A stretch of DNA of 61,522 bases from Pelistega indica. GTDB taxonomy: Bacteria > Pseudomonadota > Gammaproteobacteria > Burkholderiales > Burkholderiaceae_B. The stretch lies in assembly GCF_000506865.1 (NCBI RefSeq), contig NZ_AYSV01000091.1, positions 1-61,522 of the forward strand, in the 5' to 3' direction. This document shows, piece by piece, positions 38,679-48,312 of the stretch. Below the pieces are notes generated by a model. That model was not told the DNA's origin. It worked only from the letters and a program-made list of their open reading frames with translations, and did no database searches. How positions within the stretch are numbered: the stretch's first letter is position 1; every line of letters starts with the position of its first letter. A program made the position numbers and the translations under genes.

Positions 38679-39557
38679 TTAGTGTTTTACAAATCGTTGT
38701 GCCCAGTGAACGACTGCTTCAGACCAGAATGCCTCAATATTTTTGGGGTGAAAAGAGTTAAACCCTAAGATTCTCCATGCTTTGTCTAAGCTTTGTAAGG
38801 CGTTGGATAAATTAATAGGATTGGCGTGATTTTGTTTAGATAATTTTCGACCCTCACTATCCATTACTAAGGGTACATGCAAATAACGAATAGAAGGAAA
38901 GCCTAGATAGTGTCCAATGCATTGCTGACGTAATGTTGAGTCTAAAATGTCTTGTCCTCGAACAATATCGGTTACACCTTGATCAAAATCATCAATAACA
39001 ACGACAAATTGGTAAGCAAAAAGCTTATCAGCACGTTTAATAATAATATCACCAATCTCTTGTTGGATATTTTGTTCTTGTCGACCTAACCACCTATCTT
39101 CAAAGCTAAATAGACCCTCTGGCATAATAAGTCGCCATGCACGAGGTATGCCTTTAGCTCCTTGCCGACAGGTACCAAGGTAGGGATATTGTCCTGATTT
39201 ATGTATGCCAAGTGCTATAGCATTGTCAGTAATGATTTTACGTGTACAAGAACAGCCGTAGATCAAACCTTGTTGATTGAGTAAATCAAAGCATTCTTGA
39301 TACCGATTAAGGCGCTGTGATTGATAAATCACTTCTCCATCCCAATGCATACCGAGAGCTTGTAATTGTTGCATGATAACCTTATCCGCTCCTGTAACAG
39401 TGCGAGGAGTATCAATATCTTCAATGCGTAGTAACCAACGACCATGATGGGCTTTGGCATCAAGATAGCTAGCCATTGCTGCTACTAATGAACCGTCGTG
39501 TAACGGACCACTAGGACTAGGAGCAAAGCGGCCAGTGTACGCTGAAAGTGTTTGCAT
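38679..39557 (-). CDS. gluQ: glutamyl-Q tRNA(Asp) synthetase
   Basis: The enzyme attaches glutamate to queuosine in the anticodon of tRNA-Asp. The 292 residues are a truncated GluRS catalytic core: RFAPSPSGPLHDGSLVAA (HIGH-like), RIEDIDTPR, and the KLSKQN motif near 235; no anticodon-binding domain. The zinc site (GCSCTRK with a YPYLGTCRQG downstream) matches GluQ (YadB). Confidence 0.95.
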   Translation of the reverse strand: MQTLSAYTGRFAPSPSGPLHDGSLVAAMASYLDAKAHHGRWLLRIEDIDTPRTVTGADKVIMQQLQALGMHWDGEVIYQSQRLNRYQECFDLLNQQGLIYGCSCTRKIITDNAIALGIHKSGQYPYLGTCRQGAKGIPRAWRLIMPEGLFSFEDRWLGRQEQNIQQEIGDIIIKRADKLFAYQFVVVIDDFDQGVTDIVRGQDILDSTLRQQCIGHYLGFPSIRYLHVPLVMDSEGRKLSKQNHANPINLSNALQSLDKAWRILGFNSFHPKNIEAFWSEAVVHWAQRFVKH

Positions 39558-39737
39558 AGTGGGGTATAGGCAAGAAAAGATAAATTATTTTAACAGTTAC
39601 CAAATAAATAACGGGTACTATTGATAGGATAGAGTTTTTATAGATAGAAAACGCACAAATATTAGCTTAAGGCTTAAAACACTTTAAAATAAGTTATTCA
39701 ATCATCATTAGCTACTTTCTTACGCTTAGGAGTTTTT

Positions 39738-40932
39738 ATGTCATCATTTAATGTGCAATCAACAAAAGCCTTAATGGATATTACGGCTCGTCCAGAACTT
39801 GTCTTTGTTAAAGGCGAAGGATCATGGTTGGAAGATCATGCTGGTAAGCGTTATTTAGATGTGATTCAAGGCTGGGCAGTAAATTGTTTAGGGCATAATC
39901 CTAAGGTTATGCTTGATGCACTCAGTAAGCAAAGTCAGTTATTAATTAATCCATCTCCAGCTTTTTATAATCAACCTTCGCTTGATTTGGCAAATTGTCT
40001 TGTTAATTCAAGTGTTTTTAATCGAGTGTTTTTTGCCAATAGTGGGGCAGAAGCAAATGAGGGAGCGATTAAATTAGCCCGTAAATGGGGTCAAAAGAAA
40101 CGCCAAGGGGCTTACAAAATTATCACGATGCAAAATAGTTTTCATGGACGTACTATTGCAACTATGTCAGCGTCAGGTAAAGAGGGGTGGGATAAAAAAT
40201 TTCCACCACAAGTAGATGGATTCCCTAAGGCGATTATGAATGATTTGGACTCTGTTAAGGCTTTAATTGATGAGCAAACAGTTGCCGTGATGTTAGAGCC
40301 AGTACAAGGTGAAGGAGGCGTTATTCCTGCTACACCTGAGTTTATGCAGGGGTTACGTGCTTTAACCAAAGAAAAAGGTCTTTTACTGATTGTTGATGAG
40401 GTGCAAACAGGTTACGGGCGTTGTGGTACTTTATTTGCTCACCAACACTATGGAATCGCTCCAGATATTATGACCTTGGGTAAAGGGATTGGTGGAGGTG
40501 TACCGTTAGCAGCATTACTCTCAACAGAAGAAGTATCAGTATTTGAGTATGGTGATCAAGGGGGTACTTATAATGGTAATCCATTGATGACGGCTGTTGG
40601 TGTGGCGATATTTGATGCCTTAACTGCACCAGGCTTTTTAGTAGAGTGTTAATGCACGTGCAGAACAATTATCACAAGGCTTATTAACTCTTTCGGCTAA
40701 GTATGGGCTCAAAGGTGAACGAGGTTTAGGTTTATTACGTGCTTTAATACTTGATGGTGACTATGGCAATGATTTAGTACTAGCAGCACGTGAGAGAGCA
40801 CCAGAAGGCTTATTATTAAATGCTCCACGAGCTAATTTACTACGCTTTATGCCTGCTCTAAATATCTCAGAAGATGATATGAATACTATGCTGGTATGGT
40901 TGGATGCACTAATTGCTGAAGTTCGTAAATAA
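39738..40932 (+). CDS. argD: acetylornithine aminotransferase-like enzyme, frame broken by one extra base
   Basis: A class-III PLP aminotransferase. Start [23 protein letters not shown] is typical of ArgD; PLP sites are [10 protein letters not shown] (about 94), [10 protein letters not shown] and the Schiff-base Lys in [13 protein letters not shown]. After APGFLVE the frame hits TAA at 40650-40652; the next frame continues [12 protein letters not shown] to LIAEVRK, TAA at 40932. Removing a T (GAGTGTTAAT to GAGGTTAAT or the T of the stop) yields 397 residues. Ornithine or succinylornithine transaminase specificity cannot be excluded. Confidence 0.9.
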
Positions 40933-40950
40933 TTAAAGAGGTGAGCAGTA

Positions 40951-41241
40951 ATGGCAGACACATTTTTTGAACATAGTGCAGATGATGATCAACAGGAGTT
41001 ACTGTTGAGTTTAGTCGCTGCGAATAATCGTCTAACTATGCAGCTAAATGCTACTCAACACGTGTTGATGAGTTTGCTGCAAACAATTGAGAGTAAAGAC
41101 GAGGTGAAGTACTATGTGGAGAAATGTGCTTCTGCTTATTTGGCTTATGCTCAGGACATAGACCAGGACACTGAATTAACAGACTACTATCAAGAAAGTA
41201 TTGATGAGTATCTTGATATACTAGGAGATACGAATGACTAA
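40951..41241 (+). CDS. small acidic hypothetical protein
   Basis: A 96-residue acidic protein with ATG at 40951 and a GAGGTG ribosome-binding site upstream. Residues about 14-45 (LLLSLVAANNRLTMQLNA) look helical, the C-terminal half is rich in Asp, Glu and Tyr. It follows the aminotransferase by 18 bases and overlaps the next gene by 8 bases, so the three form one transcription unit. No family recognised. Confidence 0.6.
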   Translation: MADTFFEHSADDDQQELLLSLVAANNRLTMQLNATQHVLMSLLQTIESKDEVKYYVEKCASAYLAYAQDIDQDTELTDYYQESIDEYLDILGDTND

Positions 41242-41476
41242 TATAACAGTGTCTTTTTCAGCCAATGGCTGGAGAAGGTTACCAGATGGTCGCTTAGAGC
41301 ATATCAGTGGATTGATGTTCAAAAAAATTCTCAATGGTGATGTAGAAATTGTTAGTGAAACCTTAGGAACATTTATTCAAAACTTAAAAAAAGAAGGCGT
41401 GCAAGCAACACAAGCACAAAAACTATTAGCTAAACTAGCACAACAGGCTCAAGAGCATTTTTTAGGTTTAAATTAA
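41234..41476 (+). CDS. small hypothetical protein
   Basis: An 80-residue protein (starts MTNITVSFSANGWRRLPDG) with a helical, basic-acidic C-terminal half (KKEGVQATQAQKLLAKLAQQ). It overlaps the preceding small gene and precedes a shared terminator. No recognised family; conserved neighbourhood with the aminotransferase is worth checking. Confidence 0.6.
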   Translation: MTNITVSFSANGWRRLPDGRLEHISGLMFKKILNGDVEIVSETLGTFIQNLKKEGVQATQAQKLLAKLAQQAQEHFLGLN

Positions 41477-41554
41477 AAGAGTTCTTGATGAAATATGATA
41501 GGCTATATTCTTAGGAAGATATCTAAAGAGAATGTTCCTAGCGAATTGGGTATA

Positions 41555-41586
41555 AAAAAGCCGAGAGTGATATCTCGGCTTTTTTG
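41555..41586. terminator. bidirectional Rho-independent terminator
   Basis: AAAAAGCCGAGA / TCTCGGCTTTTTT has a 7-bp GC-rich stem (GCCGAGA) plus A/T pairs and T runs on both strands. It serves the plus-strand aminotransferase operon and the minus-strand carboxylase operon, which converge here. Confidence 0.92.
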
Positions 41587-41598
41587 TATTTTAGGTGC

Positions 41599-43611
41599 TT
41601 ATTCCCCGAGTTTAATCAACTCAGCACCTTCAGTGACTTGGTCACCTACAGCATAGAAAACTTCTTCTACTTTGCCATCCTTGGGTGCTGTAATGGTATG
41701 TTCCATTTTCATTGCTTCCATAACAAGCAATGCTTGACCAGCCTTGACTACATCTCCAGTATTAACGGCTAAAGAAATGATTTTACCGGGCATAGGTGCG
41801 ACTAAGCCTCCGCTATGACCTTGATCATCGCCTGCATGGTGTAAGTCGTCAGGTAGGCGTAATGTAGTCACTTTCCCTTGGTCAAAGATATAAGCTTCTT
41901 CCTTATTGAGGACAACCACAGCACTAGAGTTAACTTGATCTAGGCTAATCTTAGTCAAGTAGCGACCATCTTCCTCTTTAACAGACCATGTAAATGATTG
42001 GTGTTGCTCGCCAATAGTCATTGTCCATTGTTTATTTTCTCGGCTTAGTTTAATCTCTCGTGTTTCTTCTCCGTCTATGAGATGGATGTTTTCAGCATAC
42101 TGAGAGGCTATGCGCCATGCATCTGTTAAGTCCCAAGGATCAACAGATGCTTGCTGAGAGTGTGCTGTAGAGGAAACTTGTCCTCGTTTAGCTAAGAGTG
42201 CTGCGACTAAATGAGCAAGTTTATCGGTGCTAGCTGCCTGTATAGGAGGTAGTAACTGAGCTTGATTTTTCTCAATTAAGCCTGTATCTAGGTCAGCAGT
42301 GGTGAATGCATTATTACTATATAAACGACCTAAGAAATCAATATTTGTACTAACACCTACTACTTGTGTATTAGCTAAAGCTTGTTTCATTCTCGCAATA
42401 GCTTGTTCACGATTATTGCCCCATACAATCAATTTAGCAATCATTGGGTCATAGAAAGGAGAAATCGTATCACCTTGTCTTACTCCGCCATCAACACGAA
42501 TATCTCCTAACTCAAATTTGACATGGTCAGGTAAGTGGAAATACTGTAATTGCCCGATTGATGGCAAGAAACCATTGTCAGGATTTTCTGCGTAAATGCG
42601 TGATTCAATGGCATGCCCTTTAATCGTTAGATCGTCTTGTTTTGCTGGTAAAGGTTCTCCTGCGGCAACACGTAGTTGCCACTCTACTAGGTCAAATCCA
42701 GTAATCATTTCTGTTACAGGGTGCTCTACTTGTAGTCGAGTATTCATTTCCATAAAATAGAAACGACCGTCAGGTTCAGCGATAAACTCTACTGTTCCTG
42801 CACCTACATAGCCAACAGCTTTGGCAGCAGCAACTGCAGCCTCACCCATTTCAGCACGACGTTCAGGTGTCATACCCGGAGCAGGTGCTTCTTCAATGAC
42901 TTTTTGATGACGACGTTGCACAGAACAATCGCGTTCGAATAGATAAACAGTATTGCCTAAACTATCTGCAAAAACTTGAATTTCGATATGGCGAGGTTTA
43001 CTAAGGTAGCGCTCAACTAGAACTTTATCGTCACCGAAGCTACTGATAGCTTCACGTTTGCATGAGCTGAGTGCTTCTTTAAAGTCAGCCTCAGATTGTA
43101 CAATACGCATCCCCTTACCACCGCCACCAGCACTGGCTTTGATTAAGACAGGGTAACCAATTCGGTTAGCTTCTTGTTGGAGAAAATCAGGGTCTTGATT
43201 ATCACCATGATAACCAGGAACTAGAGGAACACCAGCTTTTTCCATTAGGGCTTTGGCCGCTGATTTACTTCCCATCGCTGCAATCGATGAAGCTGGAGGG
43301 CCAATAAACACGATATTTTGACTAGCACAGGCATTAGCAAAAGATTCATTTTCTGATAGGAATCCGTAACCTGGGTGTATAGCTTGAGCGCCTGTTTTTT
43401 TGGCGGCCTCTAAAATCGCATCAGCTCGTAAATAACTTTGACGAGGCTCTGATCCTCCAATATAGACAGACTCATCACATGCGGCAACATGAGCTGAGTT
43501 GGCATCAGCATCGGAGTATACGGCCACTGTACGAATGCCCATTTTTCTGGCTGTAGACGCTACTCGGCAAGCAATTTCACCACGATTAGCAATAAGAATT
43601 TTTGTAAACAT
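41599..43611 (-). CDS. liuD: methylcrotonyl-CoA carboxylase biotin-carboxylase/carrier subunit
   Basis: The subunit carboxylates biotin and carries it to the carboxyltransferase in leucine breakdown (3-methylcrotonyl-CoA to 3-methylglutaconyl-CoA). Start ATG at 43611 has AAAGGAG nearby; an upstream ATG at 43668 overlaps the neighbouring gene. Biotin-carboxylase signature FTKILIANRGEIACRVAST, ATP-grasp ASAGGGGKGMRIV, RDCSVQRRHQKVIEEAPA and the carrier motif VMEAMKMEHTI near the C-terminus are seen. 670 residues. Propionyl- or geranyl-CoA carboxylase are alternatives but neighbours favour methylcrotonyl-CoA. Confidence 0.92.
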   Translation of the reverse strand: MFTKILIANRGEIACRVASTARKMGIRTVAVYSDADANSAHVAACDESVYIGGSEPRQSYLRADAILEAAKKTGAQAIHPGYGFLSENESFANACASQNIVFIGPPASSIAAMGSKSAAKALMEKAGVPLVPGYHGDNQDPDFLQQEANRIGYPVLIKASAGGGGKGMRIVQSEADFKEALSSCKREAISSFGDDKVLVERYLSKPRHIEIQVFADSLGNTVYLFERDCSVQRRHQKVIEEAPAPGMTPERRAEMGEAAVAAAKAVGYVGAGTVEFIAEPDGRFYFMEMNTRLQVEHPVTEMITGFDLVEWQLRVAAGEPLPAKQDDLTIKGHAIESRIYAENPDNGFLPSIGQLQYFHLPDHVKFELGDIRVDGGVRQGDTISPFYDPMIAKLIVWGNNREQAIARMKQALANTQVVGVSTNIDFLGRLYSNNAFTTADLDTGLIEKNQAQLLPPIQAASTDKLAHLVAALLAKRGQVSSTAHSQQASVDPWDLTDAWRIASQYAENIHLIDGEETREIKLSRENKQWTMTIGEQHQSFTWSVKEEDGRYLTKISLDQVNSSAVVVLNKEEAYIFDQGKVTTLRLPDDLHHAGDDQGHSGGLVAPMPGKIISLAVNTGDVVKAGQALLVMEAMKMEHTITAPKDGKVEEVFYAVGDQVTEGAELIKLGE

Positions 43612-43624
43612 TACGTGGTCTCCT

Positions 43625-45232
43625 TTAGATACGGAATACACCGAATTTAGTATCTTCGATTGGGGCATTTAAGGCTGCTGATAGGCTTAAAGCGAGCACA
43701 CGACGAGTATCGGCTGGTTGGATAATGCCATCATCCCATAGGCGCGCCGAAGCATAGTAAGGATGACCTTCAACCTCATATTTATCACGGATAGGTGCTT
43801 TAAATGCTTCTTCGTCTTCAGTAGACCATTGTTCGCCTTTGGCTTCAAATTGGTCTCGTTTAATCGTAGACAGAACGCTTGCTGCTTGTTCGCCACCCAT
43901 AACTGAAATGCGGGCATTTGGCCACATATATAGCATTCTTGGACCGAATGCTCGACCACACATCCCATAGTTTCCTGCACCAAAAGAGCCGCCAATCAGA
44001 ACGGTAAACTTAGGTACAGACGCCGTAGAAACAGCAGTTACCATTTTTGCACCATGACGTGCGATACCTTCATTTTCGTATTTACGACCAACCATAAAAC
44101 CAGTAATGTTTTGTAAAAATACAAGAGGGATCTTTCGTTGGCAACATAATTCAATAAAGTGTGTACCTTTTTGGGCAGCTTCAGAGAATAAAATACCGTT
44201 ATTAGCAATAATACCGACTGGCATACCGTGAATATGAGCAAAACCTGTAACAAGTGTGGTCCCGAAACGCGCTTTAAATTCTTCGAATTCAGAGCCATCT
44301 ACAATACGAGCAATGACTTCGCGAACATCAAATGGTTTACGAGTATCTACAGGGATAATGCCATTGAGCTCCTCAGGATTATATAGAGGCTCTCGTACAG
44401 GAATTACTCTGAGAGGATTATTTTTTTTAAGATTAAGACGTGCAACAGCTTCTCTTGCTAGTTCTAAGGCGTGTAAATCATTGTTGGCAAGATGGTCTGC
44501 AACACCTGATAAGCGCGTATGTACATCACCCCCACCAAGGTCCTCTGCGGTAACAACTTCACCTGTTGCGGCTTTTACAAGAGGAGGTCCCCCTAAAAAG
44601 ATAGTACCTTGATTTTTAACGATAATAGATTCATCACTCATGGCTGGAACATAAGCACCACCAGCCGTACATGACCCCATTACCACTGCAATTTGAGCAA
44701 TTCCTAATGCTGACATTTGCGCTTGGTTAAAGAAAATACGCCCAAAGTGATCTCTATCGGGGAATACTTCATCTTGACGAGGAAGATTAGCACCACCAGA
44801 GTCAACTAAGTAAATACATGGTAAACGGTTTTGTTGAGCAATCTCTTGTGCTCGAAGGTGTTTTTTTACAGTCATTGGGTAATAAGTCCCACCTTTGACT
44901 GTAGGGTCGTTACATACAATCATGCATTCAACACCAGAAACACGACCTATACCAGTGATAATACCCGCACCGGGTGCCTCATTATCATACATTCCATGGG
45001 CAGCAAGAGGAGATAGCTCTAAAAAAGCACTACCAGGGTCAAGTAAACGTTCAACACGGTCACGAGGCAAGAGTTTGCCACGAGCAGTATGTTTATCACG
45101 AGATGCTTGGCTACCACCTAGAGATGTTTTGTGTAATTGTTGTTTGAGGTCATCAACTTGTGCCTGCATACTCGCTACATTTTCAAGAAATGTTTGCGAG
45201 CGAGTATTAATTTTTGACGTAATTACTGGCAT
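43625..45232 (-). CDS. liuB: methylcrotonyl-CoA carboxylase carboxyltransferase subunit
   Basis: The subunit transfers carboxyl from biotin to 3-methylcrotonyl-CoA. The 535 residues match the family: [20 protein letters not shown] (about 149-168), [32 protein letters not shown], and the second-half [15 protein letters not shown] and [16 protein letters not shown]. Start ATG at 45232. It ends 13 bases before liuD. Intact. Confidence 0.95.
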   Translation of the reverse strand: MPVITSKINTRSQTFLENVASMQAQVDDLKQQLHKTSLGGSQASRDKHTARGKLLPRDRVERLLDPGSAFLELSPLAAHGMYDNEAPGAGIITGIGRVSGVECMIVCNDPTVKGGTYYPMTVKKHLRAQEIAQQNRLPCIYLVDSGGANLPRQDEVFPDRDHFGRIFFNQAQMSALGIAQIAVVMGSCTAGGAYVPAMSDESIIVKNQGTIFLGGPPLVKAATGEVVTAEDLGGGDVHTRLSGVADHLANNDLHALELAREAVARLNLKKNNPLRVIPVREPLYNPEELNGIIPVDTRKPFDVREVIARIVDGSEFEEFKARFGTTLVTGFAHIHGMPVGIIANNGILFSEAAQKGTHFIELCCQRKIPLVFLQNITGFMVGRKYENEGIARHGAKMVTAVSTASVPKFTVLIGGSFGAGNYGMCGRAFGPRMLYMWPNARISVMGGEQAASVLSTIKRDQFEAKGEQWSTEDEEAFKAPIRDKYEVEGHPYYASARLWDDGIIQPADTRRVLALSLSAALNAPIEDTKFGVFRI

Positions 45233-45257
45233 AGGTCTTTCCTAGTTATTGAATGTT

Positions 45258-46439
45258 TTAGTACATTTCTACAGCAAGTGCAACGGCTTCACCACCACCA
45301 ATACATAGTGAAGCAATGCCTTTTTTACCACTTGTTTTGCGTAATGCACCAATTAATGTTGTTAGGATACGAGCACCTGAGGCACCGATTGGATGACCTA
45401 ATGCTGTAGCACCACCATGGATATTTACTTTGGCATGGTCAAGAGAAAGGTCTTTCATTGCTGCCATAGTCACAACAGCGAAGGCTTCGTTAATTTCGAA
45501 TAAGTCAACATCGTTAAGTGCCCAACCTGCTTTATCGGCACATTTTTGAATAGCACCAACTGGAGCTGTTGTAAACCATTCTGGTTCGTGTGAGTGTTGA
45601 GTGTGGGCAACTACTTTGGCTAAAGGTTTAACACCTAATTTTTCAGCTGTAGAGGCACGCATTAATACTAAAGCAGAAGCACCGTCAGAAATTGAAGATG
45701 AGTTTGCTGCAGTGACTGAACCGTCTTTTTTGAAGGCAGGACGTAATGATGGGATTTTCTCTGGTTTTGCTTTTGTTGGTGCTTCGTCAGTATCTACAAC
45801 GGTATCACCTGAACGACCACTGATTGTCACAGGAGCAATTTCCCATTTAAAACTACCATCAGCAATTGCTTGGTTAGCTCGGCGTAATGATTCAATAGCA
45901 TATGCGTCTTGCTCTTCACGAGTAAATTTGTATTTATCTACACATTGTTCAGCAAATACACCCATTGCCGTGCCACGTTGGTAAGCATCTTCTAGACCGT
46001 CTAAAGCCATATGGTCATAAACAGTAGAATTGCCATAGCGATAACCTTGGCGACCTTTTAATAATAGGTAAGGGGCGTTTGACATGCTTTCTTGTCCACC
46101 TGCAACCACCACATCAGTGCTACCGGCAAGTAACATATCATGGGCTAACATCACGGCTTTTAAACCAGAACCACATACTTTATGGATAGTTAAAGAAGCA
46201 ACGCTTTTGGGAAGACCAGCACCAAGAGTAGCCTGACGAGCAGGCGCCTGACCTTGACCTGCTTGTAAAACATTACCCATGATAACATCGTTAACATCTT
46301 CAGCTTTAAGACCTGCACGTTCCACAGCAGCTTTAATCGCAATGGCGCCTAATTCATGTGCTGCTAGACCCGACAAACTACCTAACATAGCTCCCATTGG
46401 AGTACGTACAGCGGATACGATTACGATTGGATCTGACAT
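45258..46439 (-). CDS. acetyl-CoA C-acetyltransferase (thiolase)
   Basis: The 393-residue enzyme has the nucleophile Cys in HKVCGSGLKAVMLA (about 88-92), the His in GGATALGHPIGASGAR and the second catalytic Cys in ASLCIGGGEAVALAVE. It interconverts acetoacetyl-CoA and two acetyl-CoA; in a leucine operon it can process the acetoacetate made at the end. It lies 25 bases upstream of liuB and 36 bases after the isovaleryl-CoA dehydrogenase on the same strand. Confidence 0.93.
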   Translation of the reverse strand: MSDPIVIVSAVRTPMGAMLGSLSGLAAHELGAIAIKAAVERAGLKAEDVNDVIMGNVLQAGQGQAPARQATLGAGLPKSVASLTIHKVCGSGLKAVMLAHDMLLAGSTDVVVAGGQESMSNAPYLLLKGRQGYRYGNSTVYDHMALDGLEDAYQRGTAMGVFAEQCVDKYKFTREEQDAYAIESLRRANQAIADGSFKWEIAPVTISGRSGDTVVDTDEAPTKAKPEKIPSLRPAFKKDGSVTAANSSSISDGASALVLMRASTAEKLGVKPLAKVVAHTQHSHEPEWFTTAPVGAIQKCADKAGWALNDVDLFEINEAFAVVTMAAMKDLSLDHAKVNIHGGATALGHPIGASGARILTTLIGALRKTSGKKGIASLCIGGGEAVALAVEMY

Positions 46440-46475
46440 AGTAAATTCCTTTAAGTTTAAAATTAACGAGGAGAA

Positions 46476-47654
46476 TTATTTGGTTTCGTTGAATAATTCA
46501 CGACCAATAAGCATACGGCGGATTTCGCTAGTGCCGGCACCAATTTCATACAATTTCGCATCACGCCATAGACGTCCAACAGGGAATTCATTGATATAAC
46601 CATTACCACCTAGAATTTGGATGCCTTCACCCGCCATCCAAGTCGCTTTTTCTGCACAATATAGAATCACGGCTGCACAATCTTTACGAACTTCGCGGAC
46701 ATGAGCTGCGCCAGCACGATCTAGGTTTTTCCCTACGGTATAGCAGAATGCACGACACGCTTGAAGCGCTGTATACATATCTGCTATCTTACCTTGAATT
46801 AACTGGAATTCGCCAATTGATTGACCAAATTGCTTGCGATCATGGATGTAAGGAACTGTTACGTCCATAACTGCTTGCATAATGCCTAATGGTCCACCAG
46901 ATAAAACAGCGCGTTCGTAGTCAAGTCCACTCATTAATACCTTAACACCACCGTTTAATTCACCTAGAATATTTTCTTCAGGAACTTCACAATCTTGGAA
47001 TACTAGCTCACCTGTATGGCTACCTCGCATACCCATTTTGTCTAGTTTTTGTGCAATTGAAAATCCTTTAAATCCTTTCTCAATAATAAAAGCAGTGATG
47101 CCTTTTGAATGGGCTTCTGGATTAGTTTTTGCATAGACGACTAACGTGTCAGCGTCAGGACCATTAGTAATCCACATTTTGCTGCCGTTCAAAATATATT
47201 TATCACCTTTTTTCTCTGCTCGAAGTTTCATGCTCACAACGTCAGAACCAGCACCTGGCTCTGACATGGCTAAAGCACCTATATGCTCACCAGAAACGAG
47301 TTTGGGTAAATATTTTTGCTTTTGAGCTTCTGTGCCATTACGGTGGAGTTGGTTAACACAAAGGTTAGAATGTGCCCCATAAGATAAACCTACTGAAGCA
47401 CTTGCACGAGAAATTTCTTCCATGGCAATCATATGAGCTAGGTAGCCTAAATTAGTGCCACCATATTCTTCTGCAACCGTTAGACCTAAGAGTCCCATTT
47501 CACCAAATTTTTTCCATAAATCCATAGGGAATTGGTCAGAATGGTCAATCTCTTGAGCTCGAGGAGCAATTTCCGCCTGAGCAAATTGGTAAATAGCATC
47601 ACGAAGGGTGTCTAAATCTTCACCTAAATCAAAGTTTAAACCGGGCAGAGTCAT
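46476..47654 (-). CDS. liuA: isovaleryl-CoA dehydrogenase
   Basis: An FAD acyl-CoA dehydrogenase that oxidises isovaleryl-CoA to 3-methylcrotonyl-CoA, the first committed leucine-breakdown step. Start ATG at 47654 has GAGGAGAA upstream (an earlier in-frame start at 47705 is unlikely). 392 residues. [35 protein letters not shown] and the isovaleryl-type active-site region [19 protein letters not shown] with the family's catalytic Glu are visible. First gene of the operon, downstream of a LiuR operator. Confidence 0.96.
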   Translation of the reverse strand: MTLPGLNFDLGEDLDTLRDAIYQFAQAEIAPRAQEIDHSDQFPMDLWKKFGEMGLLGLTVAEEYGGTNLGYLAHMIAMEEISRASASVGLSYGAHSNLCVNQLHRNGTEAQKQKYLPKLVSGEHIGALAMSEPGAGSDVVSMKLRAEKKGDKYILNGSKMWITNGPDADTLVVYAKTNPEAHSKGITAFIIEKGFKGFSIAQKLDKMGMRGSHTGELVFQDCEVPEENILGELNGGVKVLMSGLDYERAVLSGGPLGIMQAVMDVTVPYIHDRKQFGQSIGEFQLIQGKIADMYTALQACRAFCYTVGKNLDRAGAAHVREVRKDCAAVILYCAEKATWMAGEGIQILGGNGYINEFPVGRLWRDAKLYEIGAGTSEIRRMLIGRELFNETK

Positions 47655-47732
47655 AGTATTCTCCTCAGAAAAATAGGGTATATCTGCAAATGATAAATAT
47701 AGCAAATGAATATAACAGTATTGTAACGGTTA

Positions 47733-47750
47733 GTTTACGTTAACGTAAAC
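47733..47750. promoter_or_regulatory. LiuR operator before liuA
   Basis: GTTTACGTTAACGTAAAC is an 18-bp perfect palindrome with the LiuR-type core TTTACGTTNNCGTAAA. On minus, a -35-like TTTACG lies inside it and a -10-like TACAAT 18 bases further on, so the operator overlaps the liuA promoter. Confidence 0.82.
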
Positions 47751-47847
47751 CTAGGGTTTTCCTTAGTACTTATATATTTTTCCTTAAGCTTGCTTATGGA
47801 ATAATGTGAATAATGTTGTTTGAACGAAATTAGCTAATGAAGATAAT

Positions 47848-48228
47848 TTACGAATGATGCTGAAGCAGAGCGAAACACTGCTTTTCTTGGTAATCAATTT
47901 CCGCTAATGTTTGCTCTATATCCGCTTTTTGTTGGAGTAGTTGTGATTTGTGTTTTTGTAAGGCATCCAGATAGGTTTTTAATTGCGTATCGGTGCTACC
48001 AGGTCCGTCATACATATCAATGAGCGAGCAAATCTCACTCAAAGGAAACCCTAAACGTTTTCCTCTTAGGGCTAGCTTAAGTCTGGTGCGATCCCTATGA
48101 GTATAGATACGTTTTTGACCTTCTCGAATAGGATTAAGAATATGGTGGTCTTCATAAAAGCGCAGCGTACGAGGTGTCACACCAAATTCCTGCGCCAGTT
48201 CTGAAATGCTCCAAGTTTTGTTGCTCAT
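47848..48228 (-). CDS. liuR: MerR-family transcriptional regulator LiuR
   Basis: The 126-residue protein has the MerR N-terminal winged helix (WSISELAQEFGVTPRTLRFYEDHHI) and a C-terminal coiled coil with the LiuR-like DMYDGPGSTDTQLKTY motif. LiuR controls leucine and branched-chain acyl-CoA degradation in proteobacteria. Its start is about 20 bases from a second operator (48251-48266), so it probably regulates its own expression as well as liuA. It lacks the metal-binding cysteines of metal-sensing MerR proteins. Confidence 0.9.
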   Translation of the reverse strand: MSNKTWSISELAQEFGVTPRTLRFYEDHHILNPIREGQKRIYTHRDRTRLKLALRGKRLGFPLSEICSLIDMYDGPGSTDTQLKTYLDALQKHKSQLLQQKADIEQTLAEIDYQEKQCFALLQHHS

Positions 48229-48250
48229 AGTAGCCTATCGAAAATACTAG

Positions 48251-48266
48251 TTTACGTTTGCGTAAA
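48251..48266. promoter_or_regulatory. second LiuR operator, between liuR and the divergent MBL gene
   Basis: TTTACGTTTGCGTAAA matches the operator before liuA with 6-bp perfect arms (TTTACG / CGTAAA) and a TTTG centre. It lies between the divergent starts of liuR and the metallo-beta-lactamase-fold gene. Confidence 0.78.
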
Positions 48267-48312
48267 GTTTCCATTATTATGGTCATATTGTCAATAGAGG
48301 ATGTTAGTGATA

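Noticed and set aside
44256-44612. 118-codon plus-strand frame inside liuB
   Set aside because: It is a shadow of the conserved carboxyltransferase frame, with no homology-like features.
45601-45984. 127-codon plus-strand frame inside the thiolase gene
   Set aside because: It is antisense to a complete, conserved thiolase.
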